A stretch of 64,000 bases of DNA from Bacillota bacterium (GCA_009711615.1 VENI01000001.1:103438-167437); one strand, 5' to 3'; counted from the stretch's first letter, positions 53,399 to 63,319 are shown. Notes: generated by a model not told the origin, from the sequence alone. Numbers and translations: made by a program.

Positions 53399-55022
53399 CA
53401 ACGATTACGTAACACATGACTGTGATCATTACGATAGTCACCGATTAAATCATCTAAACAAAAGAAAATATGGGGATGAAGCAGATGTATGTATTGTAGG
53501 TGCCGGTGCTGCGGGTGGGGTGCTTGCTTATGAGTTAAGTAAGGCTGGCTTTAAGGTTGTTGTCATTGAAGCAGGGCCTTTCTGGAATCCACAAACTGAT
53601 TTTGCCAGTGACGAACTTGCCATGGAAAGTCTAGCCTGGAACGATACCAGGTTGGTGGCCGGTAGTGATCCACTATCAATGGGGCATAACAACTCTGGCC
53701 GTGGTGTTGGCGGAGGTACAGTACATTTTACCGGTGTATTCTACCGTTTTCATGAGAGTGATTTTAAGGTTAAAACCCAGGATGGGGTGGCAGACGACTG
53801 GCCCATATCCTATCAGGACTTAGAACCATACTATGAAAAGATAGAAAAGGACATTGCTGTATCGGGTCCAAAACATTTCCCGTGGGGTCCTTTTCAAGGG
53901 CCATACCCTTATCCCGAACGGGAACCAATCAGTGCAAATTCTCAAATCTTTAGAATGGGCTGTGAAAAGCTAGGCTTAAGAAGTGTAGTAGCACCATTAG
54001 CTATACTTTCTGCACCCTTTGATGGGCGTCCACCTTGTATTAATAGGGGCTTTTGTAACCAGGGCTGTAAACCAAATGCAAAGTTTAGTACCTTAATACA
54101 TCATATACCCAAAGCAATTAAGCATGGTGCAGAAGTACTAAGTGATTGCATGGTAACCCAGGTAAATGTTGATAAAAGCGGTAAGGTGACAGGGGTAACC
54201 TTTGTACATGATAAAAAGGAATATTTCCAAAAAGCAAAGGTTGTAATACTCTCAAACTTTTGCATAGAAACACCTAGGTTACTACTCCATTCTGCATGTC
54301 CCCAATTCCCCGATGGATTGGCAAATAGCAGTGGTATGGTGGGTAAAGAGTTAATGACCCATGTGGGTCACGATGTATACTGCAAGTTTCACGATGAAGT
54401 GCGTATATATAAAGGCACACCGGTTTTGGCGGCAACCCAGGAATTTTATGAAACCGATCAATCTAGGGGATTTGTGAGAGGATATACATTAAATGCCCAT
54501 GGTTCTAGACCGTTAGGTTTAAGTCAAAATCTAGTTTCTAAGGCAGATATTTGGGGGCAAAAACTATACGATATTATGCGGGATTTTAACTTTTTTGCCC
54601 AAATTACTCTAGTAGGTGAAGTGCTTCCTAATATTAATAATTTAGTAACACTAAGTGATGAAAAAGATGAGTATGGCATGCCAAGGCCAATAGTTAAGTT
54701 TAGTTATGGCGAAAATGATAATAAGTTAATTGCCCATGGAATTAAGAGTTCCCAAGAAATATTAGGAGCAATGGGTGGTGAACCTGCATTTGTCATTCCT
54801 GATACTGGTCATTTAATGGGCACCTGCCGCATGGGCAATGATCCATCCACCTCGGTAGTGGACGGTTTTTGCCGAAGTCATGATATTCCTAACCTTTATA
54901 TTTGCAGTGCAAGTGTATTTGTAACCGGTGGAGGTTGTAACCCAACAGAAACTGTTATGGCTATTGCAGCAAGAACTGCTGATCATATAATAGAAGAAGC
55001 CCATAAAGGGGAATCTAATTAA
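53385..55022 (+). CDS. GMC-family FAD oxidoreductase (gluconate dehydrogenase-like)
   Basis: A 545-residue flavoprotein of the GMC family. The FAD-binding motif ADVCIVGAGAAGGVLAYELS is near 33-52; RGVGGGTVHFTGVFYRF near 105-121 and the C-terminal GTCRMGNDPSTSVVD and GGCNPTETVMAIA complete the active site. A CINRGFCNQGCKPNAKFST Cys-rich loop is near 223-241, as in gluconate and sorbitol dehydrogenases. It oxidises a sugar acid or polyol. The natural substrate and acceptor are unknown. Confidence 0.85.
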   Translation: MTKNNNDYVTHDCDHYDSHRLNHLNKRKYGDEADVCIVGAGAAGGVLAYELSKAGFKVVVIEAGPFWNPQTDFASDELAMESLAWNDTRLVAGSDPLSMGHNNSGRGVGGGTVHFTGVFYRFHESDFKVKTQDGVADDWPISYQDLEPYYEKIEKDIAVSGPKHFPWGPFQGPYPYPEREPISANSQIFRMGCEKLGLRSVVAPLAILSAPFDGRPPCINRGFCNQGCKPNAKFSTLIHHIPKAIKHGAEVLSDCMVTQVNVDKSGKVTGVTFVHDKKEYFQKAKVVILSNFCIETPRLLLHSACPQFPDGLANSSGMVGKELMTHVGHDVYCKFHDEVRIYKGTPVLAATQEFYETDQSRGFVRGYTLNAHGSRPLGLSQNLVSKADIWGQKLYDIMRDFNFFAQITLVGEVLPNINNLVTLSDEKDEYGMPRPIVKFSYGENDNKLIAHGIKSSQEILGAMGGEPAFVIPDTGHLMGTCRMGNDPSTSVVDGFCRSHDIPNLYICSASVFVTGGGCNPTETVMAIAARTADHIIEEAHKGESN

Positions 55023-55030
55023 TACGTCGT

Positions 55031-55064
55031 AACCCAGAGGGAGTTTTTATCATTCCCCTGGGTT
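55031..55064 (+). terminator. Intrinsic terminator of the GMC operon
   Basis: AACCCAG(A)GGGA pairs with TCCCCTGGGTT around a T-rich loop, 8 bp past the stop codon. Confidence 0.65.
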
Positions 55065-55487
55065 CTTAAATTCAAGGTAAATCCACACTAATTGCTGATA
55101 AATGCGAATTTAATACAGCAGGTGGAGGACGTAATAACTATTTATGATGTATATGCTTCTTTAAGGGGAAAGCCATCTATTTATATTGTTCATCATTCCA
55201 ATATTTGGTGGTAAAATTATATTACCACACTTTGGATAGTGTGGAGCATTTTATGTAAATAATATTTACTAATGTGAAGTTTATTGCTTAATTTTATATA
55301 TAATAATGGCAGCCAAGACTAAAAAATAGTAATGCTTTGAAGAAGGTAGCTAGTGTTTTGCTGATTTGCAAATAAACTATTGTTATTTGAAAAACACCCC
55401 ATAGGGTAAAAGTTCATAGAGAAAATGTATATACCATTATTCGCATATAAAATTTATTAGATGGCTAATTCCAAAATGAGGCTTAAA
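55065..55487. other. Gene-free spacer before the GerB permease
   Basis: An A/T-rich stretch with two small hairpins, GTGGTAA...TTACCAC near 55209-55229 and CCACAC...GTGTGG near 55226-55245. A 28-codon reading frame (about 55123-55209, GTG start) has amino-acid composition like a gene fragment, but no ribosome-binding site or match I recognise. No convincing feature otherwise. Confidence 0.4.
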
Positions 55488-56579
55488 ATGAATTCTTTAA
55501 ATAAAATTACAGCAAGTCAACTTGTTTCTTTATGGATAATTATGGTGATTACGGTTGAGATTGAAACGGGAATGACGAGTGCTGTTGAATTAGCAAAAGA
55601 GGATACTTGGGTGTCAGTTTTATTTGGTTTTTTTATAGGCGTTATATCTATAGTAACTTATATAACGATATCTTCAAAATTTCCTCAAAAAAAGTTTGCT
55701 TGTTATAGTAAGGAATTGTTCGGAAGTAGAATTGTAGGTGTCATTGTTAGTACTATATATATTATAGCTTTTTTAGTCTACTGCGCTTTATTATTGGATG
55801 AGTATGGACATGCCATGACCAGTGTTTTTGTGCCTGAGACTCCTCAATATGTATATGAGATGCTAATAATAATTCCAGTAATATATGCAGCAGTATTGGG
55901 TATTGCAGTCCCAGCACGTTTAAGTGAAATTTTACTTCCACTTGGGTTATTTATTTTTTGTGCTGTCATCATATTAAATTTGAATAACATGGACTTTAGC
56001 AACTATTTGCCTATATTAGAAAATGGCATTAAACCAGTTATCCAAGGCAGTCTTTCTATTGGGGCCAGAATGACTCCATTTATAATTTTACTTTTTATTT
56101 GTCCGGAAGTAGAAAATAATAATTTAAACTTGTACACTTTGATTGGAGCTTTAGTTATATTATTTTTCTTGCTTGGTCTTACTTTGACAGTAGCCCTTTT
56201 GGGAGCAGAATATACTAGTATAATGAACTTTCTTTTCTTAGAGCTTTTTAGAAATATTGCTATAAGTGATTCGCTTTCTAGATTAGATCCCTTTATTATG
56301 ATAACTTGGATTATTGGCGTATTCATTTTTGTTACTACATTTATCTATGGAGCTTCTATTCTAACTAGGGACTTACTAGGACTAAAAAATCAAAACTTAA
56401 TTGTATTTATTTATAGCATCATAGTATTTTTACTAAGTGCTTTTAAAGAAAATTTCATTATATTTAGGACACTTGTTGGACTACCATTGTCTTACGCTAT
56501 AATTACGATTAATATCATACTGCCAATAATAATGGTTGTATTAATTTATCTTAGAGGCTACCATAAAAATTTAGAGTAA
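55488..56579 (+). CDS. GerB-family spore germination permease
   Basis: About 363 residues with ten predicted membrane helices. Start at ATG 55488, which has AATGAGGCTTAAA upstream; an ATG 27 nt earlier lacks a signal. It has the amino-acid permease-like fold of GerAB/GerKB (ITASQLVSLWIIMVITVEIETGMTS at the start, VPARLSEILLPLGLFIF near 144-160). GerB subunits sense germinants in spore inner membranes. No gerA or gerC neighbour is seen, so it is an orphan. Confidence 0.88.
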   Translation: MNSLNKITASQLVSLWIIMVITVEIETGMTSAVELAKEDTWVSVLFGFFIGVISIVTYITISSKFPQKKFACYSKELFGSRIVGVIVSTIYIIAFLVYCALLLDEYGHAMTSVFVPETPQYVYEMLIIIPVIYAAVLGIAVPARLSEILLPLGLFIFCAVIILNLNNMDFSNYLPILENGIKPVIQGSLSIGARMTPFIILLFICPEVENNNLNLYTLIGALVILFFLLGLTLTVALLGAEYTSIMNFLFLELFRNIAISDSLSRLDPFIMITWIIGVFIFVTTFIYGASILTRDLLGLKNQNLIVFIYSIIVFLLSAFKENFIIFRTLVGLPLSYAIITINIILPIIMVVLIYLRGYHKNLE

Positions 56580-56728
56580 AATAATTGCTATATATAAAGT
56601 AAAACATTTAAAGTAAAAATTTCTACAATTATATTGATTAACCTTTGATATAAAATGATACATTGAGTCGAATACACGTATTTTTAAGTTTAGAGCACCT
56701 TTTATGTAATCTTTTGTTAGAAAACACA

Positions 56729-56755
56729 AAACAGGCAGGGAAACCCTGCCTGTTT
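56729..56755. terminator. Bidirectional terminator
   Basis: A 12-bp perfect stem (AAACAGGCAGGG with CCCTGCCTGTTT) with a 3-nt loop and T-runs on both sides, between the GerB gene and cooS, which converge. Confidence 0.85.
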
Positions 56756-56785
56756 TTGATAGCATAATACCTTTCAACTTTTTTA

Positions 56786-58699
56786 CTATATCCCTAGTTT
56801 TTCTCTTTTCTTGTTAATATGGGTTTCTATATCTTCTGCTATTTTTGTGGGGTCATCTCCCAAGGCTACTTTGCCGCCTGTCATACCTTCTAAATCTTCG
56901 GTTAAAAGTTTGGCCAACTCTGGCCCACCAGTTACTGGTGGAACTGGGGATAAATGAGTGTATAATCCATAGGCCAGTGCAAATAAACCATCAATTGTAG
57001 CCTTTTGTTCCATCCACTCCGGTGCACTTACCGCCACTGGCAGGTCTGAGGTATCTACACCAAGGGTGTCCGCTAAAGCAGTTACCAGTGTGGAAATTCT
57101 GCCAGTATCGGTACAGGTTCCAAAGCTGAGAACCGGCGGAATACCAAGGGCACCGCCTATTTCTTTTAATCCTTCACCAGCTTGCTGCAATGCATCTGTA
57201 TTGGCCATTCCTGCCACTTCCAAGCCATGATTACCGCAACCACCGGCAACAACTAAAATATCTCTTTTTATCAGTTCTTTTACCAAGTTAACGGTCACCC
57301 AGTCTTGAGGGCCATTTTTTAAAGTGGCACAATTAACTATGGCTACTACACCTTTAATTTTGCCCGCCTTAACTGCATCAATAAAGGGATCTAACTTTCC
57401 ACCCAGTGCATTTACCACTGCTTCGGTGGAAAAACCAGCCACTGCTTTGGTTTTATTTTTGGGAACGTAGGGCTCCACTTCTTTACGTCTAACCGGGTAA
57501 TTGGCAATTCCCCATTCTATAAGTTGCTTAGCCATTTCAACTGCTTCCGGTGGCTTGTAATCCAGGTTTTTATCGACTTTCGGTATTCTTACTAGGTCGT
57601 TCACTGAAACCAGGGTCAGTTTATATTTCTCCCCATAGGGGTGCAGGTTAGGTGGTGAGCAATTTTCATCCATAGCAAAAACATCAACTGTTCCGGTGGC
57701 CAGCAACGGTTCAATTGCCAACCAATTGCCAATATGTCCGACAAAGACTTCATCCATTTCAAAACGCTGCAGCATTTCCTGTCCAGTCTCAATGCAGCCG
57801 ATCACCCTGATACCCTTGGCTCCCGCTTGCTTAGCTTTTTCCTGCCACTCCGGCTTTTTAGCCTCATAAATGGTGGAAATGCCCATCCATGGTTCGTGGC
57901 CGTTAAACACAATATTAACATAGTCCGGGTCCATCACACCCAAATCCATATCTACTTCATGGGGGGTTGGAGTTCCAAATAAAATATCCTGCACCATTTC
58001 TAAAGGTAGTTGAGCTCCATAGATACAGGCAATACCCAGTCTTAATGCTTTACGAGCCATAGAAATGTAATCACCATCAACGTTGGTAAGGCAACTGGCC
58101 GTGGCATCTTTAATTTCATGCAGTACGCCCGCAGGATAGATGGCTAAATCCTGCCAAACCTTTTGTCTCTTTTGGGGGGCATATTTCTGGATTAATTTAC
58201 TGGGTTCCCGATAATCCTTGGATAATTCTGCTATTAAGTAATCTGCCAATCTTCCAGCCACTTGTTCCTGGGAACCAGAAGTATCAATTTCTAAGTCACT
58301 GCACATTTGATAAAGCTTGTCTTTATCAGTAATTTTAAATGGCGTTTTTCCTTCCGCTGTGGATTTTAATGTACTAAAAGCCATGAAGGCGTGGTGAGAA
58401 TATGTAGAAGTACCCATTACATTGCGCAACAACATATCCCGCATAACCATAGCATCTGGGCTAATACCGCAAACGCCTAGCTCTGCACCGGATTTTTCAG
58501 ATATCCGACAGGGACCGTTACTGCAAAGCTGGCAGCTTACACCTGCCTCACAAAAGTTACAGCGAATTTTTTCTTGCGGGTCCATACGGTCAAAAACATT
58601 ACTCATACCATCAGGAACAAGTCTTTTCTCATACATTTCCTGTACCGAATCGTGGTAGCTAATACGTCCATCAATACGGTGTTTAACCTCTTTTGCCAT
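56786..58699 (-). CDS. cooS: Anaerobic carbon monoxide dehydrogenase catalytic subunit
   Basis: A 637-residue Ni-Fe enzyme oxidising CO to CO2. Cysteines for the B and D clusters lie in RCNFCEAGVSCQLCSNGPCRIS (near 46-66). C-cluster ligands follow: FNGHEPWMG (His), ENCSPPN, VNCATLKNG, GGCGNHG and FGTCTDTGR. No acsB, cooF or cooC is adjacent, so it is a monofunctional CODH of a clade-C/E-like type rather than the acetyl-CoA synthase complex. Electrons probably go to ferredoxin. The gene is in 364 bp of spacer to the next plus-strand feature. Confidence 0.95.
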   Translation of the reverse strand: MAKEVKHRIDGRISYHDSVQEMYEKRLVPDGMSNVFDRMDPQEKIRCNFCEAGVSCQLCSNGPCRISEKSGAELGVCGISPDAMVMRDMLLRNVMGTSTYSHHAFMAFSTLKSTAEGKTPFKITDKDKLYQMCSDLEIDTSGSQEQVAGRLADYLIAELSKDYREPSKLIQKYAPQKRQKVWQDLAIYPAGVLHEIKDATASCLTNVDGDYISMARKALRLGIACIYGAQLPLEMVQDILFGTPTPHEVDMDLGVMDPDYVNIVFNGHEPWMGISTIYEAKKPEWQEKAKQAGAKGIRVIGCIETGQEMLQRFEMDEVFVGHIGNWLAIEPLLATGTVDVFAMDENCSPPNLHPYGEKYKLTLVSVNDLVRIPKVDKNLDYKPPEAVEMAKQLIEWGIANYPVRRKEVEPYVPKNKTKAVAGFSTEAVVNALGGKLDPFIDAVKAGKIKGVVAIVNCATLKNGPQDWVTVNLVKELIKRDILVVAGGCGNHGLEVAGMANTDALQQAGEGLKEIGGALGIPPVLSFGTCTDTGRISTLVTALADTLGVDTSDLPVAVSAPEWMEQKATIDGLFALAYGLYTHLSPVPPVTGGPELAKLLTEDLEGMTGGKVALGDDPTKIAEDIETHINKKREKLGI

Positions 58700-58814
58700 T
58701 AAGCAACCCTCCGAACTATTAATTACTTTTTAAACGATAAATGCTTAATACTGTTTTGCTACACATCATTTTCTTTATTATGTACAATTAACCTAAAAAT
58801 CATTAGAAATTTAA

Positions 58815-58863
58815 AACACTCTATACAGAAGTATAAGGGATTCCATTTTAGAGTTGAAAAGTA
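58815..58863 (+). repeat. Left inverted repeat of the pseudogene cassette
   Basis: 49 bp (AACACTCTATACAGAAGTAT ... GAGTTGAAAAGTA). About three quarters of its positions match the complement of 60758-60806. The inner TACAGAAGTA is itself inverted relative to the other copy. It lies in the spacer 58700-59063, which otherwise has no gene. Confidence 0.6.
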
Positions 58864-59063
58864 CAAAACAGAATATGTTTTAGCAAAAAATCATTGTACC
58901 AATCCTTTTTGCTATTGGTTCGGGCAAGATCAGCAAGAATAAAGAGTACAGGGTACACTTGGAACTAATGGGTATTAATTTATATTGATAAACCATTTAT
59001 AATACTTTACAGTAAACTATGTTGCAACATTAAAAACAAACTTTATGGAGTGTGAACATCAGA

Positions 59064-59712
59064 ATGAAAAAATGGAGTAAATATTTAATTGCTTGTAGTT
59101 TAATCATTTTAATGGGAATATCTGCTTCAATTATTTTTACGCCTGATTTATCTACTGCTGGTCTACCTGATAAAAGTACTACCATACACATTTCCAAAAA
59201 CCTCAATACAGAGTTAACATCTAAATAAGAAATCAAAAATAAAAAAGAATATTTCAGAAAAATTCGGTAAAGATATTAGTCAATTAAGTAATCAACAAGT
59301 CAAAACGGAATTAACTTTAAAATTTAAAGTTAAGGAACAAGACAAATATACACGTTTAGCTGATATAAATGGTTCTATTCGTATTGGTAAAAGAAATTAC
59401 GGGTTCATTGGAACTGGGCGTTTTGAACCGTTTATAGCTCCAAATAATCAAACTTATTACTTTGGTCATGTTAACGGTGAGTTAAAAGGTGTAAAAATGA
59501 ATTCTAAAGAACCCAATTATAAAGACTATGATGGTAATAATGCCGCATGGATAATTGTTTTTAATCCTGATAATGAAAAAACATATTTATCCACAAGTGT
59601 TAGTTTTCAAGAATACACGGGTGTACTTGTCTTCGGAGACCAGATATTAAACAATGACCTTGTCACTGCATATAAAGACCAAATGAAAGAAAGGTATGGA
59701 GAGGCTGAATAA
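59064..59712 (+). pseudogene. Frameshifted membrane-anchored protein gene
   Basis: The first frame (59064-59228) encodes a signal or anchor (MKKWSKYLIACSLIILMGIS) and stops. The second frame, open from 59218, continues as a beta-rich domain (KFKVKEQDKYTRLADINGS ... GFIGTGRFEPF) up to the TAA at 59710-59712. Joining the two in the A-rich junction (59205-59235) gives one protein of about 215 residues. The stop overlaps the ATG of the next gene (TAATG), so they formed an operon. Either a pseudogene or a homopolymer assembly error. Family not recognised. Confidence 0.65.
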
Positions 59713-60414
59713 TGAGACATCGCACTACGGTATTTACTCTTAGTTTATTACTTACTTTTGTGTTTACCCCTAATGCATTTGCAGAAGTTAATTACTATTA
59801 TAAAGGTTCAGGTGGTTCATATATATATCAGAGTGATTATGATTCGGGTTATAAAGATAGTAATATGGAGTGGGCAACATTAACAGCACACCAATTTTTC
59901 GATGTGAATACTGGAAGAGCTAAAGTGAGGGTGTTTTCTAGGTCAAAAGCTGCAGAATGGATGTTCGGTTATGCCGAGGAAGATGTTACGGTGTACTCTA
60001 TTAGTGCTGCTCTAAAGGATATTGACCCAAAATACGAACTCTGGATTTATGATGCTCTTCCAAGGGTACAAGAAAAAAATTACTCCCTGATATGGCATAC
60101 AAAGTTTTTGGCGTTATTCCTAGTGGTAATTATATTGACATTTTAACAAATTATACAACAGCAGGTATTGATTATTGGACCCCAAACGGGAGTCAATGGA
60201 GAGTTCGTGCATATAATGAAACAGGTCTTTATGAATATAAAGTAGACTTGGATATGAACGTAACACACACTGAAGCAGATGAATCAACTATTGGTCAGCG
60301 TAAGGATTTACAGCAGAATTGTTATATACTATACCATCATATTCTAAAAACTATAATTCACGAGCATGGGGACAGGTTTATTATAATGTGTGGGACCCAT
60401 GGGGTAACACATAA
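59712..60414 (+). pseudogene. Secreted protein gene with two frameshifts
   Basis: A clear signal peptide (MRHRTTVFTLSLLLTFVFTP, cleaved after AFA) precedes a Tyr/Ser-rich domain. At the A7 run near 60076 the frame breaks. The sense frame continues as DMAYKVFGVIPSGNYIDIL from 60089, then breaks again near 60310, with the last part (YSKNYNSRAWGQVYYNVWDP) ending at TAA 60412-60414. With both shifts repaired the product is about 230 residues, secreted. Family not recognised. Same caveat of decay versus assembly error. Confidence 0.6.
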
Positions 60415-60652
60415 TACCAAGTTAAATCTGGATATGCTACAAAAGATCATGTAGTCAACACCAATTAAATATTAAAGGAGTAGGGTGTTAAATCTTTGCT
60501 TCCCTTTGTATTTTACTAATTGTTTTGCAATGGGTTAAATAGTAATATTCTCATATCTGAAGGTTACTGAACTGGCACATTAACTATTAAATATACCAAA
60601 ACCCTAGCAGGGCTTAACGCCTGAAGTTACACCTTGCTTTGCAAATACTAAA

Positions 60653-60691
60653 TAACCACACCTTGGAGGTACAAGATGTGGTTATTTTTTT
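60653..60691 (+). terminator. Intrinsic terminator of the cassette
   Basis: TAACCACACCTTG pairs with CAAGATGTGGTTA (one mismatch) followed by ATTTTTTTG. The 397-bp stretch 60415-60811 holds this terminator and the right inverted repeat, and no gene. Confidence 0.7.
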
Positions 60692-60757
60692 GTTAAAAAC
60701 CCAACATTCTGGTTGTTAAAACTATGCTATTCTTTTGCTATTTATGGTGCTATTATA

Positions 60758-60806
60758 TACCTTTCAACTCCAAAATAGAAGCCCTTATACAGAAGTACAG
60801 AGCGTT
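60758..60806 (-). repeat. Right inverted repeat of the pseudogene cassette
   Basis: 49 bp, in reverse orientation to 58815-58863. Shared blocks: TATAAGGG, ATTTT and GAGTTGAAA. It ends 6 bp before the fprA stop codon. Confidence 0.6.
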
Positions 60807-60811
60807 CTTAA

Positions 60812-61999
60812 TTACTGTGAAAGAATTTTATCTGCAAACGCTTCACCGTATGCTTCACATTCCTTTAGGTTTTCGGAAGTTGGATCATACTTAATTTTTA
60901 TTCCGTCACTAATTATTTCGATTCCAGACTGGTTTAACCTTTCTTCAATTTGTTTAATAGATTCTCCGCTCCACCCATAGGAACCAAAAGCTGCCCCTAC
61001 TTTGTCTTTAAATTTCAACCCTTTAATCATTTCCAATATGCCGGCCATAGCATTTAGAACGCCACCGTTTATTGTTGAACTACCAACAATAACTCCCTTT
61101 GACTTAAACACATCAGTAATCAGATCATTTTTATCAGACCTGGCCACGTTAATTACTTTAGTCCCTATCCCCTTATTCTCAATACCTCTGGCCATAGAAA
61201 GAGCCATTTTTTTAGTGGCACCCCACATGGTATCATAAAGGATAGTAACAGTACCTTCATTGTAATCACTGGCCCATTGATCATACTTTTCCACTATTTG
61301 CATTGGATTATCTCTCCATATAATTCCGTGGCTTGGGGCTATCATTTCAATCGGAACATTCAACTCACTAATTTCCTTAATTTTAGCCTTCACCAATTTG
61401 CTGAAAGGAGTTAATATGTTGGCGTAATACTTAATTGCCTCTTGGTAAAGCTCTCCCTGGTCTACCCGGTCATTGAATAGATATGACGATGCATAGTGTT
61501 GACCAAATGCATCATTTGACAAAAGAACATTCGCACCAGATACATATGTAGCCATATTGTCTGGCCAATGCAACATTTTCATTTCAACAAAAACAAGTTT
61601 GTTTTTGCCTAAGTCAACACTATCCCCCGTTTTTACTGTTCTAAAGTTCCACTCCTTATGAAAATGTCCTTTTATCATTTCTGCACCCTTTTCAGTGCAA
61701 TAAATAGGCACATCGGGTATCTTCTCCATTAGATATTCTAAACTTCCTGCATGATCTTGCTCAGTATGATTAACTACAATAAGGTCAATGTTATCTAAAC
61801 CAATATTGTTATCAAGTTCTTCAATAAAGCTTTTATAATAGGGTGTCCATACAGTGTCTACTAAAGCTATTTTTTCGTCTTTAATTAAGTAAGAGTTATA
61901 TGAAGAACCACGATGGGTGGTATATTCCTCACCATGAAACTTTCTAAGTTCCCAGTCTCTAACTCCCACCCAGTATATTTCATCCTTAATTTTTTTCAT
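60812..61999 (-). CDS. A-type flavoprotein (flavodiiron protein)
   Basis: A 395-residue flavodiiron protein. The metallo-beta-lactamase domain has HTEQDHAGSLEYL near 77-89 (diiron ligands) and a further His near 145. The C-terminal flavodoxin domain begins VTILYDTMWGATKKMA near 250. It lacks a rubredoxin extension. It reduces O2 to water or NO to N2O, protecting anaerobes. 25 bp downstream of the DUF438 protein, so probably cotranscribed. Confidence 0.93.
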   Translation of the reverse strand: MKKIKDEIYWVGVRDWELRKFHGEEYTTHRGSSYNSYLIKDEKIALVDTVWTPYYKSFIEELDNNIGLDNIDLIVVNHTEQDHAGSLEYLMEKIPDVPIYCTEKGAEMIKGHFHKEWNFRTVKTGDSVDLGKNKLVFVEMKMLHWPDNMATYVSGANVLLSNDAFGQHYASSYLFNDRVDQGELYQEAIKYYANILTPFSKLVKAKIKEISELNVPIEMIAPSHGIIWRDNPMQIVEKYDQWASDYNEGTVTILYDTMWGATKKMALSMARGIENKGIGTKVINVARSDKNDLITDVFKSKGVIVGSSTINGGVLNAMAGILEMIKGLKFKDKVGAAFGSYGWSGESIKQIEERLNQSGIEIISDGIKIKYDPTSENLKECEAYGEAFADKILSQ

Positions 62000-62024
62000 T
62001 TTCTCATCTCCTTTGATAATGATG

Positions 62025-63239
62025 TTACCAGTCTAAAAGACGGTTTTCACCCTCCAGTGCTCTGATATCTGTAACATCCTGGGCAACCTCGATAACCCCC
62101 CGATAATTACCTAATTTGTCCCTAATTGGGAAATAGCGAATATGAATAAATCGACCCTTTAACTGCAGCCAAAATTCAGCTTCATCTTTGGTTCCCTTTT
62201 TAAACTGATCAACAATTTTCTCAACCACATGGACGCTGGAAGATGGGTGACAATTTTTTACATCTCGCCCAATAATCCCTGGACTACGGGGGAATATTCG
62301 TTCTGGGCCTTGAGAATAATATCTAACTTGGTCATTTTCATCTACAAAGGAAATATCCACGGGTAAATTAGTCAGCATAAGGTTTAACTGCTCTTGGGTT
62401 AGTACTCCTGTATCCAGTTTTATTTCTCCCTGATTCTGCCCTTGGTTATTTTTATCTAGATCAGCTAAAGCCTCTTTTGACGGTTGCCACTGATCACCTG
62501 GGGTAACAAGGGTATAACCAATTTCTTCTTCACCCCGGCGGACTCTTACCCAATCTGATTCACCTAATGTTTCCAAAGCCATCGGGAATAAAATATTTTC
62601 TTCTTTATAAATAAGTTCACTAATAGCCTTTGTAAGTTCTTCTCCTTTTGCAACTACTGTTTCTATATCACCACTTTCAAGTGTACGGTTATACTCTTTT
62701 AGCATCTGTCGAATATCATCATGGAACTGCCACATTACTTTAGTTGGCCCTTGTACACCTTTATTTTCTAACAAGGGAAAGAGTTGATTCTCTTTACGCA
62801 GGAAGTGTTTATCTATTTCTGAAAGAACATCCACATCATTTTTTATAGCTGCCATGTAATCTGAAAGCGCCTCTTCTTTACCCTCTTGGAGATTCTTTAG
62901 CATCTTATTTAAAGATTCAATTGCTTTTTCAATTTCTCTATTTTCCATTTCAAAAGTATGTACGGGATGGCCTGGTGGAGTATCGCTTGGCAACTCGTTT
63001 TCCAATGCTTCTTTAAATATTGACACGTGTACGTCGCATAACCTTTTGATTTCATTTTCAGATATACCTTCGGCCATTAAGCTGTCTTCCATCTCGGATA
63101 TTTCTTTGGCATTAACATTCTTTATCAGTTTGGCAAATCTCTCTTTAACTTCGTCTGGAGATTTACCGTGATGAAGATCTTTAATTATATCCCTAAGTAT
63201 CTCTTTGCGTTTGCTTTTCCCATCGATTAATTCGCTCAC
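62025..63239 (-). CDS. DUF438-hemerythrin-PAS protein
   Basis: A 404-residue soluble protein with three domains: DUF438 (about 10-80), a hemerythrin-like HHE domain (about 90-230, with HPVHTFEMEN, HFLRKENQLFPLLE and HDDIRQM) and a C-terminal PAS (about 285-395, with NLPVDISFVDENDQVRYYSQG). It probably senses O2, NO or redox state at the non-haem iron and relays this through PAS. GTG start with AAAAGGAG upstream. In one unit with the flavodiiron gene, which fits O2/NO defence. Confidence 0.85.
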   Translation of the reverse strand: MSELIDGKSKRKEILRDIIKDLHHGKSPDEVKERFAKLIKNVNAKEISEMEDSLMAEGISENEIKRLCDVHVSIFKEALENELPSDTPPGHPVHTFEMENREIEKAIESLNKMLKNLQEGKEEALSDYMAAIKNDVDVLSEIDKHFLRKENQLFPLLENKGVQGPTKVMWQFHDDIRQMLKEYNRTLESGDIETVVAKGEELTKAISELIYKEENILFPMALETLGESDWVRVRRGEEEIGYTLVTPGDQWQPSKEALADLDKNNQGQNQGEIKLDTGVLTQEQLNLMLTNLPVDISFVDENDQVRYYSQGPERIFPRSPGIIGRDVKNCHPSSSVHVVEKIVDQFKKGTKDEAEFWLQLKGRFIHIRYFPIRDKLGNYRGVIEVAQDVTDIRALEGENRLLDW

Positions 63240-63319
63240 ATATATTCACTCCTTTTTACATTGGTGATAGCCTTCTTTATTTTGCCCAAAAAGCATTCAT
63301 TTATTTGAAAACAAAAATG

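Noticed and set aside
55123..55209. 28-codon reading frame before the GerB gene
   Set aside because: Looks protein-like but has no ribosome-binding site and no match I recognise; too short to support as a gene.
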